Of a stretch of 64,000 nt of DNA, positions 10,979-21,150 are shown piece by piece. Both the position numbers and the translations under genes were made by a program. The notes beneath the pieces are model-generated. The model was not told the origin of the DNA. It ran no database searches and was given only the letters and a program-made list of their open reading frames with translations. Source of the stretch: Gonocerus acuteangulatus. Lineage: Eukaryota > Arthropoda > Insecta > Hemiptera > Coreidae. Positions within the stretch are counted from its first letter, which is position 1, and every line of letters starts with the position of its first letter. The stretch covers positions 45,158,903 to 45,222,902 of the forward strand of contig OX328123.1 of the NCBI GenBank assembly GCA_946811695.1. Direction: 5' to 3'.

Positions 10979-11549
10979 TCACAGATCGAGACGCTGGGGC
11001 TTCCGGACCAACCTCCCAGACCTCGTTCCATGTCCTGCTGCTTCGGTGACTTCCGCTCCGGAATCCTCGCCTTCATCCTCCACCTCCTCTCCACCCTTCC
11101 TGTCCCCGTCCTTGTGGGTATTGTGCCTCCGGTTCCTCTCCAGTTGCTGCCCATCCTCTCCCTGGAGACGGTAGGACCTTGGCCTGCTGTCCAAGCGCTC
11201 AACGACAGTGGCTGGGCTCCAAGTCGAACCAGGTGTCCTGTGTACCAGGACCTCTTCTCCGATCCCCAGGTCCCCCAGAGACCTCGAGCCCCTCCTCTCA
11301 TACAGCCCCCGGGTCCGTGACTCGGCATGGCTCGAGATGATTACTCACTGTGGGCAGAACACCCCGTAGTCGCCTGCTCATCAGCAGCTGTGCTGGCGCA
11401 GCCAGGTCCTGGCTAGAGGTGTTGTTCAGCTCCAGAAGGCAAAGGTACACATCCCGCCCGGCATCGTAGGCTTTGTTGAGCGTCTTCTTCACAGTCTGGA
11501 TCGATCTCTCAGCCTGTCCATTTGCCTGCGGATACTTGGGGCTCACCAA
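10979..11549 (-). pseudogene. Gypsy integrase C-terminal part, frameshifted
   Basis: In one minus frame (from about 11549) the segment SPKYPQANGQAERSIQTVKK carries the third catalytic acidic residue (the E of AER) and the helix that follows it. After frameshifts, the 11194-10979 frame gives DSRPRSYRLQGEDGQQLERN followed by RRHN and ends RSGRLVRKPQRLDL with a stop at 10979. That is the usual Gypsy C-terminal DNA-binding region, with RSY, RRN and RSGR signatures. The parts are in different frames, so at least two indels have occurred. Confidence 0.8.
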
Positions 11550-11943
11550 GTGTTCTTTTGAAGTTCCAGGCTTGTGAAAGTTTTAAAAACTCCCTAGAGG
11601 AAAACTGAGTGCCCTGATCCGCAACTACTTCCTCCGGAACTCCATGTGTCGCAAAGACCGTCTTCATAGAAGTGATTACGTGCCCACTGGTCAGGCTTCG
11701 TAACTGCACCACCTCGACAAATTTGGAGTAGTAGTCTACGATAAGCAGCCAGTCAACCCCTCTTAACGTATAGATGTCATCGCCAACTTTCTGCCAAGGC
11801 CCGTGCGGTGGATCGTGAATAATCATAGGCTCCCTGGGATTCGAGTTACGATTCCGTAAGCAAATGTCACATTTTCTTATCATTTGGGTAATATCATTAT
11901 TCATTCCTGGCCAGAAAGTACCTCTCGCGCTCGCTCTTTGCAC
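11509..11943 (-). pseudogene. Gypsy integrase zinc and catalytic core, frameshifted
   Basis: The segment includes GTFWPGMNNDI, the CC half of the zinc finger (KCDICLRNRN), and the core with GDDIYTLRGVDWLLIVDYYS and VVADQGTQFSSREF. These hold the first two acidic residues of the D,D-E triad. The HH half (IHYAHQGVEKC) is in the frame that ends at 11901, so a frameshift separates the two halves near 11905-11940. A second frameshift follows the NFKR segment near 11550. Confidence 0.85.
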
Positions 11944-12629
11944 TTCTCAACTCCCTGGTGAGCGTAGTGGATCTTGTCCAACATTTCACTACGCAAAGAC
12001 TTGGGAATTATAATCTGGGCACCCCTCAGCAGCAACCCTTCCCCAAATGCCAGCTCCTCTCGAAGGTGCTTGTACCATTCAACGAAGGGATTAGACGATT
12101 CCGCCTCGCTGCCTCCAAGGACCCAATCCTTCACAGCCAAAAGCTCCGGATCTCGATTCGTCTCCAATCTTATCCTCTTCAAGGTCTCGTCGCAAATTGG
12201 TAGGTTGCTAATAGGTGCAATGATATAGTTGTCAACTTCTGGAGTGATTTCCAATGCTGCGTCATCCCTCAGAGGAGCCCTGGACAAGGTATCAGCTAGC
12301 TGCATGTCCTTCTCCGGAACATACCTGATGGTGATGGAGTAGCGCTGAAGCCGGAGTAGCATCCTCTGAAGGCGAAGCGGGCAAAGGTAGAGCGGCTGAG
12401 ATACTATCGACTCAAGAGGCTTGTGGTCCGACTCGACAACAAAAGACTTGCCGTACGTGTACATATGAAACCTCTCACAGCCGAACACCACCAAATACAG
12501 TTCTTTTTCGATGTTGGCATATCTCATCTCTGTCTCAGTCAGGGTCTTAGAGGCAAAGGCTAAAGGACGACTGCTCTGCTTCAGCACAGCTCCAAGTCCT
12601 TTCTGAGATGCATCCACAGACACAGTCAT
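11901..12629 (-). pseudogene. Gypsy RNase H and connection region
   Basis: This 242-residue open segment starts with VSVDASQKGLGAVLKQ, the first RNase H catalytic Asp. It continues with NIEKELYLVVFGCERF (catalytic Glu) and ESDHKPLESI (Asp), and later ADTLSRAPL. The tether leads to the integrase zinc finger (HYAHQGVEKC). It is shifted relative to the reverse transcriptase upstream, the junction lying near 12640, where the upstream frame runs off into unrelated residues. Confidence 0.88.
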
Positions 12630-13149
12630 AATAACTCAACATAGGTAGACTACTAATAGCCGACTTCAACTTTTCAAACGCCTTCACCTGACCGTCCTCC
12701 CAGTGCCATGGAACGTCTTTCTTAAGTAAAATTCTTAACGGCTCAGCTATAACAGAGAAGTCCTTAATAAATGTATTAAGATAATTTGCCATGCCCAAAA
12801 ATCTTTCCACATCCTTTCTGTTTGTCGGAACTGGTAATCTTTGGACGGCCTCCACTTTCCTCGCATCTGGCCGCATCCCCTCTTCAGAAAATATATGCCC
12901 CAAGTATGTAATCTCCCTCAGACCAATCTTGCATTTATCTACATTAAACTTCACGCCTGTTTCCCTAGCTCGCTGCAGGACCCGCTCCAAATTCTTATCA
13001 TGCTCCTCCCTCGTCCTTCCATAAACCAGCAAATCATCGATAAAGGTGTCCGTCCCGTCCAAACCTTCAAAAATCTTCCTATATTCCCTATGGAAGTGTT
13101 CAGGGGCACATGAAAGCCCAAAAGCCATCCTTAAAAACTTATATCGGCC
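12547..13149 (-). pseudogene. Gypsy reverse transcriptase, fingers/palm to thumb
   Basis: After an in-frame TAG at about 13147-13149, the frame continues with GRYKFLRMAFGLSCAPEHF, then FIDDLLVYGRTREEHDKNLE. FIDD is the active-site box (commonly YxDD or FxDD in this family). It then runs through the thumb/connection with ITYLGHIFSEEGMRPD and RFLGMANYLNTFIKDFS. The stop stands where related proteins have phenylalanine (TPFGRY), so it is read as a nonsense mutation. Confidence 0.88.
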
Positions 13150-14634
13150 CTACGGAGTGCTAAATGTGCATAAATCAGAACTCTCTTGATCCAATTCAAT
13201 GTGCCAAAATCCGGACATTGCGTCGAGGGTACTAAAATACTTTGCGCCTTTCAGCTTGCCTGCTATTTCTTCCACGGTCGGTAGCTGAAAGTGTTCCCTT
13301 TTGATAGCCTTATTGAGATCCCTAGGGTCCAGACAGATCCCTACATCACCATTAGGCTTGTAGGCTATAACCAAAGAGCTGACCCAATCTGTCGGCTTGT
13401 CAACCTTCTCTATAACCCCAAGACCTTCCATTCGATCCAGCTTCTTCTTAACCTTGTCCATGACTATAAACGGGATCCTCCTAGGAGGTCTAACAGTCGG
13501 CATCACCGATGGGTCCGTGGTGATGTGGCACTTATCTACCATCTTACCGATTCCCTCAAATAGGTCCCCGTATTCCTGCCTTATAGAGTCCAAAGAAATC
13601 TCGTCTTCTCTGCAGATATGACCCAGGTCAACGGAAGAAGCCAATCCCAACAGCGCAACACTCAAAGGGGTATCCACAATTTCAAAATTCAAAGTGTACT
13701 TCCTATTTTTAAGAAAACAGTCTAGGCGACATCGACCTATTACATTCAAAAATCTTCCAGCATAAGTAGAAAGTTTTTTATTAGATTTAATTATAGGAAT
13801 TTGCCATTTCCGTGCTGTTTGAAATGGAATAACATTAACTTGGGCACCAGAATCAATTTTAAAATTCATCCACCTATCTTTAATCTTAATTTTCACCATC
13901 CAATCTGAAGTCCCCTTTGAACAGCATTCTGTTGCAAACAAATATCTTTCCCCAAGAGATTTCTCCACGTCTGTCTCTACCAGACTCACCACCGCCTCTT
14001 TACAACGCCTCTCAAAGTGATTTTTCCTACAAGTCTTAACATAGGCTGGACACCTCCCCTTTTCATGACTATAACCACAATAGTCACAATTCCTAACCTG
14101 GGATCGGCCCTTGTTGACAGCAGGGCCCTGACAAGATGCCTGCCGCACGGGCTTAATATACAGCACCTCTTGGCCTCCCTCCATCTCCTTACTCCTAGCT
14201 CGAGACTCCAGAATCACCTTACACTTCTCCAAAGCTTTGTTCAAAGTCAAGTCCCGGTCTTGAAGCAAGGTCTCTCTCAGTTCTTTATCACTCAATCCTT
14301 CCACCAACCTAGCCAGTATCATCCCTTCAGACAACCCACCATACTCACACGAGTTTGCGGCCAATCTCAGGCGGGTCAAATAATCCCCAAATGTTTCAGA
14401 CTCTTCCTGAACACATACAAAGAACTTATAACGCTCATAAATCAGATTCTTTTGAGGCAAAAAATACTCATCTAAGCCTTTGATAGCATCAGCTACCTTC
14501 TCATACTTCAGAGGAAAACTATTCAAAATTCTAAGGCCTTGTACCCCCAGTAAATGCTTAAAAATAGCCAATTGCCTTTTCGCTGGGTTCACGCCATAGA
14601 CAAGGGATACTGGTACAGGGATCAAAGACTCCAT
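13150..14634 (-). pseudogene. Gypsy gag-protease-RT N-terminus, one open segment of 495 codons
   Basis: The start chosen is the Met of MESLIPVP at 14634, just after the primer site. The longer open frame begins inside the LTR. Gag includes AIFKHLLG and ESETFGDYLTRLRLAAN, followed by zinc knuckles (CDYCGYSHEKGRC and a degenerate second one). The protease has the active-site KIDSGAQVNVIP. The RT part has DWVSSLVIAYKPNGDVGICL and the first catalytic Asp in FSTLDAMSGFWHIELDQ. The frame ends at the TAG before GRYKFLR. The gag N-terminus looks short compared with relatives, suggesting an internal deletion. Confidence 0.88.
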
Positions 14635-14659
14635 TCTTGATATCTTCCACTGGTTCTTA

Positions 14660-14676
14660 AAACCTCGACTGCGCCA
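14660..14676 (-). promoter_or_regulatory. Primer binding site (tRNA-Ser)
   Basis: On the minus strand TGGCGCAGTCGAGG follows the LTR end TATATTACA. Its first 11 bases are complementary to CGACTGCGCCA, the 3' end expected of tRNA-Ser including CCA. Confidence 0.75.
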
Positions 14677-14809
14677 TGTAATATAAGTCAAAATATGGTT
14701 GCTTTCAACACTCACATTTATTGACTGATCAAAACATATGATGTAACTCTGAACTATAGAACACATGATATAATTTAACCAAGAGGTAGACATAAACAAA
14801 TACACAACA
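14677..14809 (-). repeat. 5' LTR of the Gypsy element
   Basis: This is the second 133-bp LTR, about 93% identical to the one at 10822-10954. It would carry the promoter. It is flanked outside by (TA)n, so the target duplication is not readable. Confidence 0.9.
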
Positions 14810-14818
14810 ATATATATA

Positions 14819-15352
14819 CAGGGTGTTCAAAACTCTATTGACACCCCCCTTTTTTTCCACAATTTTTGAAATTTAAAAACGAAACTTGGTGGGTCTTGAC
14901 GTGGTCGAATGTACATTCATTCGACCTAATGCACGACCCCTCAACTTTCTCCAGTTCTTCTCCAGTGACCCTAACTCTGGAATCTTCAATAGAAAGGGGT
15001 TATTTTTATGACGGATTATTGTAAAGAATTGAATTTTAGGTCGATTTTGTATCGAAAACAAGGGTTTTAACGGTTTTTGGCAATTTGTTACTTATTGGTG
15101 CGCTTTAGTGAAAAAATGACCGATACAAAATCGACCTAAAATTCAATTCTCTACAATAATCCGTCATAAAAATAACCCCTTTCTATTGAAGATTCCAGAG
15201 TTAGGGTCGCTGGAGAAGAACTGGAGAAAGTTGAGTGGTCGTGCATTAGGCCCAATGAATGTACATTAGACCACGTTAAGACCCACCAAGTTTCGTTTTT
15301 AAATTTCAAAAATTGTGGAAAAAAAGGGGGTGTCAATCGAGTTTTGAACACC

Positions 15353-15355
<3 letters not shown>
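14819..15355. mobile_element. Foldback element with ~236-bp inverted arms
   Basis: The arms 14819-15054 and 15121-15355 are near-perfect inverted copies. The element starts CAGGGTGTTCAAAACTC and ends GAGTTTTGAACACCCTG, with a 66-bp spacer. It lies within a TA repeat, consistent with a TA target as used by Tc1/mariner-type elements. Superfamily assignment is inference, because there is no transposase. The few arm mismatches suggest a younger age than the Gypsy element next to it, or gene conversion between the arms. Confidence 0.9.

Positions 15356-15357
<2 letters not shown>

Positions 15358-15421
<64 letters not shown>
15358..15421. repeat. (TA)n microsatellite
   Basis: About 64 bp of pure TA repeats next to the foldback element, at the standard microsatellite position of Helentron-like copy H4. 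Confidence 0.95.
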
Positions 15422-15427
<6 letters not shown>

Positions 15428-16100
15428 TACATATAAATTTGAACCACCGTTATTTTCGGTGTCTAGGGGTTCTGAAACGCAAAATTTTCTAGTCAGCACT
15501 TCCGGATTGTTTCATGAGATCAACCTTATAAGCGAGGATCCTCCCTATGAAGGGAGGGAGGAACCGCGCTAAAAGAAGGACATTAAATTTAAACATTATT
15601 TTCGTTATTTCGCAATTGTCGAATAATGTTTACGTTTTTCAAAGCAAATATAATGAACACTTAAGGGTAGAATCTAATCATTGGTGCGATCCTAAGCTAA
15701 ATTGAACAAAATGAATTTTAAAATCACGTACATTATTAAATAAAATACATTTATATATCAAATAAAATAATTTTTTTAAAATTGAAATTGTGCAAAGGAG
15801 TAAGAATGAAAAAGTTATAAAGGTGAAAGATAGTTTCAGATGTACAGCTTCAGGAAAAATTACTTGTTACGAAATGAGATTTTTGAGAAAAAGAAGATGA
15901 ATTCAAGTTATTTGAATAAAACATAACATATAAAGAAGGAACATTCCAAATGGAGATTAATAATTGCAATTTAATGAAATAATTAGACATGCACACTGCA
16001 GGCTGCTAATAACACTTAGAGGTGTAATAATGAGATAAAATGCTAATTATTTGAAAATCTTATGAAACATTTATTTGATTAACAATAAGTATCACTACTG

Positions 16101-16103
<3 letters not shown>

Positions 16104-16133
<30 letters not shown>
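16104..16133. repeat. Poly-A tract of 30
   Basis: A pure adenine run without a recognisable retroelement body immediately to its left. Confidence 0.9.
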
Positions 16134-16137
<4 letters not shown>

Positions 16138-16615
16138 GAAAAATACGAAAAGAGATGATGTGGAAGCGCTGAGGGAGTTCATTACGCTGTCCGTGGAGTT
16201 GTAATCTTCATGAGGCTTGCTAATTTTTAATTCATTTCATCCTTCTTTTACTTTTCTTCTTTTATAATAAATAACTAACTTTTCCCCCCAGGAAATGAGA
16301 AATCCATGGTGTGTTATTTCATAGCCAATGAACTCATTCTTCCAGCAATATTCATAGATACCCACTAATTGAATTTAGAATCGGCTCTCTTGAAGATTGT
16401 ATTCAAGTTTGGCGTTAGGAATTTTAGGTTGGATCTGGCAGTGGGTTAAGAAGAAAAATATGTTAGATTTTGAAGTTAGTCTACGAGGCTGCGAGAAGGT
16501 ACAGTCTGTTATTACCAAGAGGTTGTACTACAGGTTAGGGACCAAAGTTTCTAGTTTTACATGATCTCGTGATGAAGAAGTGACCTCCAAACCTTACGGG
16601 TACACCTTTCCCTAC

Positions 16616-16786
16616 CTTTCTCCAAAACCTGAAGCCTTTCTTACGACTATGCCGATCATGATCATGATGATCCTGTGCCATATTCATGGCGTATTCATCC
16701 CACTCAACCCCATAAGGCACCTCCAATTCTTCTCTCTCTCTATTTCTCCAATATCTTAGCTCTTCGTCTCCACTAACGTCATTCAC
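16616..16786 (-). CDS. Internal exon of the unrecognised host gene (acidic/basic segment)
   Basis: This 171-nt exon (57 codons, phase 0-0) follows an acceptor ending AATGTTGCAG and ends at AAG|GTAGGG on the minus strand. A weaker alternative donor, CCC|GTAAGG, lies 18 nt further on in the same phase and would add VGKGVP. The peptide begins VNDVSGDEELRYW, contains a run of acidic and arginine residues (RNREREELEVPYGVEWDEY), then a His/Asp cluster (DHHDHDRHSRKK), and ends FRFWRK. It joins SSYQ of the 24178-24381 exon to DSSCSS of the 746-973 exon without a frame change. Function is unknown. Exon status is supported by phase agreement on both sides. Confidence 0.72.
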
Positions 16787-17987
16787 CTGCAACATTTTCT
16801 ATTAACACACTCTCATAATTAAATCAAACATAAGTGTATACCACTGCTTCTCTATTAGTTAAACTTTTACGAAATGTGGCGTTTATTTGAGATATTGTAT
16901 CTCTTAAAAATGCAAACGAAATTGATAGAAGCAACTCCCTAACACTTTATTACTTCTGACAAAATCATTTACCGTTGTCCGTGTTTTTTGATTTCGCTTC
17001 ATAATACTATGTTTAGAAATTTCGTATTACGTTGAGTGCTACATTATTTCAATATTCAGACGTTCAGTGGTCAGAGTTGAGCGCATAAAATTTTACCTGA
17101 GTCACTTTCTATAGTACTTTCAGTTAGATGGAATAGTTCAAATCACCCATGCGCGAAATTCTGAGGGAAAAATAATTCATTACAATGAACAACATGCTAA
17201 GTGAAATTCAATAAAGACTGATTGTGTTTCGTTTAGGACCAGGGAAGGCTTTGAGAGGTCACACAAGGGAGATAGTGTTTAATATTTATCAATACTTAGC
17301 CAAAGATAAGGCTAAAAACAATTTAAGCTATAACTTGCTCAAATAGATGGTTCAGTTGGAAGAAAAAGGGCGTGGCATATATTCCCCGTGCAGGAAATTG
17401 ACGATAAAAAGTCTCTCTGTTATAACCTTGTCACTAGAAGGTTTAAAACATTTTTAGTGTTAGCTTTGATTAATTATTGATAAATATCAGGCACTATATC
17501 TGGCCTCTCAAAGCCTGCCCAGTCTTAAATATGCCTAGTCTTGGTGGGAATATTTACGGAATTGTCCTTTTCCATCTATCTGCAGAGGCTATAGATAATC
17601 ATGCAGTAATCTAAAAAGTTTCAAATATTCTGGTGCGATTAATTCAATTTGACCTCCTAGTCAACAATGAAAACTACAATTAATCACACGGCAGTCAATA
17701 TATTAAAGAACTCTAGTGTAAGCCTGGTCAAATTACCTTCTTATTCAAAGGAGTTATCGATTCCGACATTTTTAAAACAGGGACAGTTTTTAACTTCTCT
17801 CATTGAAAACTTACGAGTTCTTCGCTGTATCTTAATATGTAACTCGCATCTTCCGCATAAGTATTTAATAGTGTATATAACATAGTGTATACAAATCAGG
17901 TCTAGGATGCCTTTTAAAACCCAGCAGCTTGCCGGATTTTCAAATATTTACAAAAATGAATGATGGAGGATTCGTCCACGCATTCTC

Positions 17988-18056
17988 ACTGCAGGCGCTA
18001 TAACCAAATGGATAAACTGGTTTTATTTCAAACCATGACAGGTTGAATCCTCTTAA
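17988..18056 (+). repeat. tRNA-like relic
   Basis: GCAGGCGCTATAACCAAATGG resembles a tRNA 5' half and A-box in two pieces (GCAGGCGCTATAACC, AAATGGATAA). It is followed by a possible anticodon arm around TTTCAAA and a B-box-like GGTTGAATCC. The acceptor stem does not close, so this is a decayed SINE head or tRNA pseudogene. Confidence 0.35.
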
Positions 18057-18660
18057 AGAACCAGCACTTCAGAATACAGCATATGGATCCCAAACGTTCC
18101 ATAAAATAGATTCCTTTCCCCAATAATACTTAATGCACAAAATACCTGAAATTGGCAGAACAAGTAATACAAATATTCCTGCAAGCGTTGCTGTCAGTCA
18201 ATCCAAGAATCTTAGGGAAAGTTACAATTGTACGAAAATAAAACTTGATAATATTTGCCTCTTAAACATTTTTCACACAAGGAAAATCTCAGAACATGAT
18301 CTTGAAACTGAGTGAATCCCTTCAATAACAAATACAATATCAAAATGAATATAGAAAAAAAAAAACCTTATTACAATTCCCAACCTTTCGTAAAATAGAG
18401 GAATTAATCCTTATACTTCCGATCCTATGCGAATTATTTCTGAGTCATACTCCACCAAAATAATTAAAACAAAAATACAAAATAATATGTACTTACAAGG
18501 AATTAAAATTTTAAGAATTACTAAGAAGGGTCGGAAGGTAAAATATAAAAACACACAGTTAATTCTGTTCCTAATCCTTTCTTATCTACATGTTCACGCC
18601 ATTATGGTTCCTCTTCAGGAGCTTATAACTAAAAATATATATCAGTTCAAAAAAGTAAAA

Positions 18661-18858
18661 GATTTTGACTCAGTGCGTAGTTTTGACTTAGGTGGGGTTG
18701 GTGGAAGGATACATTTGTAGTTATAGGATTTTGACTCAGTGCGTAGTTTTGACTTAGGTGGGGTTGGTGGAAGGATACATTTGTAGTTATAAGATTTTGA
18801 CTCAGTGCGTAGTTTTAACTTAGGTGGAGTTGGTGGAAGGATACATTTGTAGTTATAA
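18661..18858. repeat. Three tandem copies of a 66-bp unit
   Basis: Copies begin at 18661, 18727 and 18793 with GATTTTGACTCAGTGCG. The first two are nearly identical and the third differs at a few positions (TTTTAACTTAGGTGGAG). The plus strand is open through parts of it, but with no other sign of coding. Copy number is likely variable between individuals. Confidence 0.92.
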
Positions 18859-19035
18859 GCTTCTGAAGGGCCATCATAACAGCATAAAACGTGTAGAGCA
18901 GGTAATAAACGATTTAAAGAAGATTTACCCGAGTATTTTTATTATTGACCTTCCGCCACATTTAAGTAATTCAGTAATATTAATGGTCGCATTAAACATA
19001 ATACAAATTAAAGCAATGAATTTTTGTTCATATTA

Positions 19036-20371
19036 ACAATATACCGGATAGACATCGCGGTCATAACAGCGTCCCATATATCAATTTTAGAGAATAATTC
19101 TCAAATGGACGACTTTTGTTTATAATATTTTAATATTTAAAATTGATATATCGGACGGTGCTATGACCGCGATGGTATTGGCAATTACTGTCTGAAAGAT
19201 TTGAATTGTTAGCATGAACTATTAGCTGACTATAATCAGAAGAAAGAATTCAGAATGGCTATAACCATAATAAATCCTTGTAGGTACTAAGCCAATACAT
19301 AATTGCGGACAAAGTGTGCAAATAAAGTTTGTTTCATGAAATACGTTAATTTTCCGGACGGATCTTCTTGATATTGCTAAAATTGTTAATGTCCGCAATT
19401 AAGAAATAAATAACAAAGTTTTTACAAATAATTCAAATTTATACTTCAGGAAACAAATCTTCCCCCTTTGGCTAAATGGAAAGATAAATAGAAGGTATAC
19501 TCAGTCGGATCGCATTATGCCATATTCCGCCTAATTTTTTACTAATTACATAAATGTATACCTTCGTACGGTAGAAAAGATTTTTGGTTATAGAAAAAAT
19601 TACTCGGGATGAACGCTGACATGTTTAGGTTGCGCTAGATAAGGGAAGCAAGAAGCTGAAAAGATACTAATTTCGATAGAACTATAATCCAGATAGAATC
19701 GAGGCAGCCAACCTTCTCTCGAGATAAGAGGAGCGCCCTCTATATCCTTTCCTGCAAACCCTGGGGCTTAGGGGATCTCAAACCCTTCCTACATTTCAGC
19801 TATCCAGCTTGCAAAATAGATATGTGCAGTTCAGGTTTGACTTTATTCTTTTTTTTTTCCAAATCTTTATCTTTAAACAAATGATTATCCAGACTGGAAT
19901 TAAGCCGAGTTTTTCCGCTTTCCCTTTAGCCGAAGGGGTAGATCTCAGTTTCCTGGAGTATAAATATAAATTATTGTAAATATTTTGTTATTTCTTAATT
20001 GCGAAAATTAACAATTTTCTAACTATTTTAGTAATATCGAGAAACACTGTTTGTTGGATTAATATAATGAAACAAACTTTAGGTGGAGATGATAACTACA
20101 GTGATTCTATTGGAATCTAATTTGTGGTGACCTTCCAACCCTGTCTTGATATTTTAGTTTCTCGGCAATGACGTATTGGCTTTGTACCTACAGGAATTTC
20201 TTGGTTTTAGCCAGCGAACGGTTCATGCTAAAAGTTCAAATCTTTCAGATAGTAATTATCAACACCATCGCGGTCATAACAGCATCCATTATATCAATTT
20301 TAATTTTTAAAAAATTATAAACAAAAGTCTTCTATTTGAGGGATATTCTGTAATGTTTCCAGTATATTGGC
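19036..20371. mobile_element. DNA element with diverged inverted arms of about 430 bp
   Basis: The left arm (19036 to about 19490) and right arm (about 19900-20371) are inverted copies. Shared blocks are GACTTTTGTTTATAAT-like, TGACCGCGATGGT, ATTACT(G/A)TCTGAAAGATTTGAA, AAGTTTGTTTCAT and CGCAATTAAGAAATAA. Within the left arm, a smaller palindrome (CATCGCGGTCATAACAGC ... GCTATGACCGCGATG) is nested at 19053-19175. No transposase is visible in the 400-bp middle. The ends CAATATACCGGA / TCCAGTATATTG are tentative. Confidence 0.7.
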
Positions 20372-20449
20372 ACTTACCATAACTAAATTTGGCATTGGTC
20401 CAATAACCGACCATTTTTTACAGTACGTTTTATGGTTGTGCACGGAGGG

Positions 20450-20543
20450 TTCTATAAACTTTTGCCAGCTTAGCGGCATTCAAATGTTCGACAAAAAATA
20501 AAATAAGATTTGAGGACTCCTAAGCTGGCAAATGTTTATAGAA
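20450..20543. repeat. Short inverted-repeat element
   Basis: TTCTATAAACTTTTGCCAGC and GCTGGCAAATGTTTATAGAA are inverted across about 45 bp. Both end in TTAG/CTAA next to the spacer. This could be a tiny MITE or a structured RNA-like hairpin; nothing else supports function. Confidence 0.6.
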
Positions 20544-20991
20544 TAAACCATTTCATCTATGTTCACATCTCACGGAACCCGATTCGGTTCAGTTCTGCTT
20601 TTGTTTAACAATTTATAGGAATCATTTCCTTGTATATTAAAGATTAAATTTTGTTCCAGTGGAGGAATAACTCATAGTTTAAGATAATTTCTACTTTTGC
20701 TTGTCCAAGTACGTGGACAGGATTGATAAAGACCTTTCCTTTATCACTCGAATGTGAAGGACGATTAACCCTTCTATTTTAGCTTTAAGCTTGGTAATTG
20801 CTGTTCGTGGACTTTGGAGATCGTTTGTTGGAGCACCAATTCCAATACATCTTATTTTCCAATGCTTTCCTCAAAGGGCACATGTTTTACGCTTTCTTCT
20901 GTCGTCTGAAGGTTGTGTTTTGTCCGGAAAAAAGTAACAGCCTTCGCAACTGAATAATTTAATTATTTATTTAAATTCTAATGTTCATTAT

Positions 20992-21150
20992 TATTAACTA
21001 CGAATTTCAGAACGGGCTATCTATAGGTTACCACCCTTTTCTAGCCAGGATAGGGCTGATGCCTTTTCTTTTTTCTAAAGAAAAGCCACCACCCCTTGTG
21101 GGAATCGAACCCACGATCTTTGGTACGGAGTGTTAAGTTGCAACTGAATA
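20992..21150 (-). repeat. tRNA-derived SINE (family B)
   Basis: On the minus strand a tRNA-like 3' half with B-box GGGTTCGATTCCCAC is followed by AGGGGTGGTGGCTTTT, an A/G-rich link, GGGTGGTAACCTATAGATAG and an end TTAATAATAA. A second, truncated copy of the tail lies at 30886-30945. It differs from family A in head and body. Confidence 0.65.

Larger units (their letters stand above)
10822..14809 (-). mobile_element. Ty3/Gypsy LTR retrotransposon with 133-bp LTRs
   Basis: Two 133-bp direct repeats (10822-10954 and 14677-14809) with TG...CA ends on the minus strand flank a 3.7-kb interior. The primer site TGGCGCAGTCGAGG follows the 5' LTR directly and is complementary to the 3' end of tRNA-Ser. 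A purine tract (GAGGAGGAAGA) precedes the 3' LTR. The domain order is gag, protease, reverse transcriptase, RNase H, integrase, with no envelope gene. The LTRs differ at about nine positions (about 7%), so the insertion is not young. Several frameshifts and one stop make it non-coding. It lies in the TA-rich zone of a Helentron-like repeat, and no clean target duplication can be read. Confidence 0.92.
7380..15572 (+). mobile_element. Helentron-like copy H4, split by three later insertions
   Basis: Sequence left of 7446 and right of 9985 aligns with the continuous stretch at about 29380-29690 of another copy (shared blocks include AATCTAGATATTCATACGG and ATTATACGTAT). This shows that the hAT at 7447-9976 interrupts one element. 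The core continues at 10190-10821 and stops at the Gypsy LTR. The foldback element follows in the (TA)n tract, and the familiar 3' part (ACCACCGTTATTTTCGGT ... hairpin ... GAACCGCGCTAA) resumes at 15424-15572. The left boundary is approximate. No open reading frame belongs to the element itself. Confidence 0.6.
974..16615 (-). other. Large intron of the host gene, filled with nested transposons
   Basis: This is the interval between the 16616-16786 exon and the 746-973 exon. It contains a SINE at 2188, a 160-bp direct duplication near 3.0-3.4 kb, a Helentron-like repeat at 6.3-7.0 kb and the nested hAT/Gypsy/foldback pile at about 7.4-15.6 kb. The segments 974-2187, 3760-5158, 5264-6301 and 15573-16615 are AT-rich with homopolymer runs and show no convincing genes. 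Confidence 0.6.

Noticed and set aside
14017..14475. 152-codon plus-strand ORF
   Set aside because: It is the antisense shadow of the Gypsy gag region.
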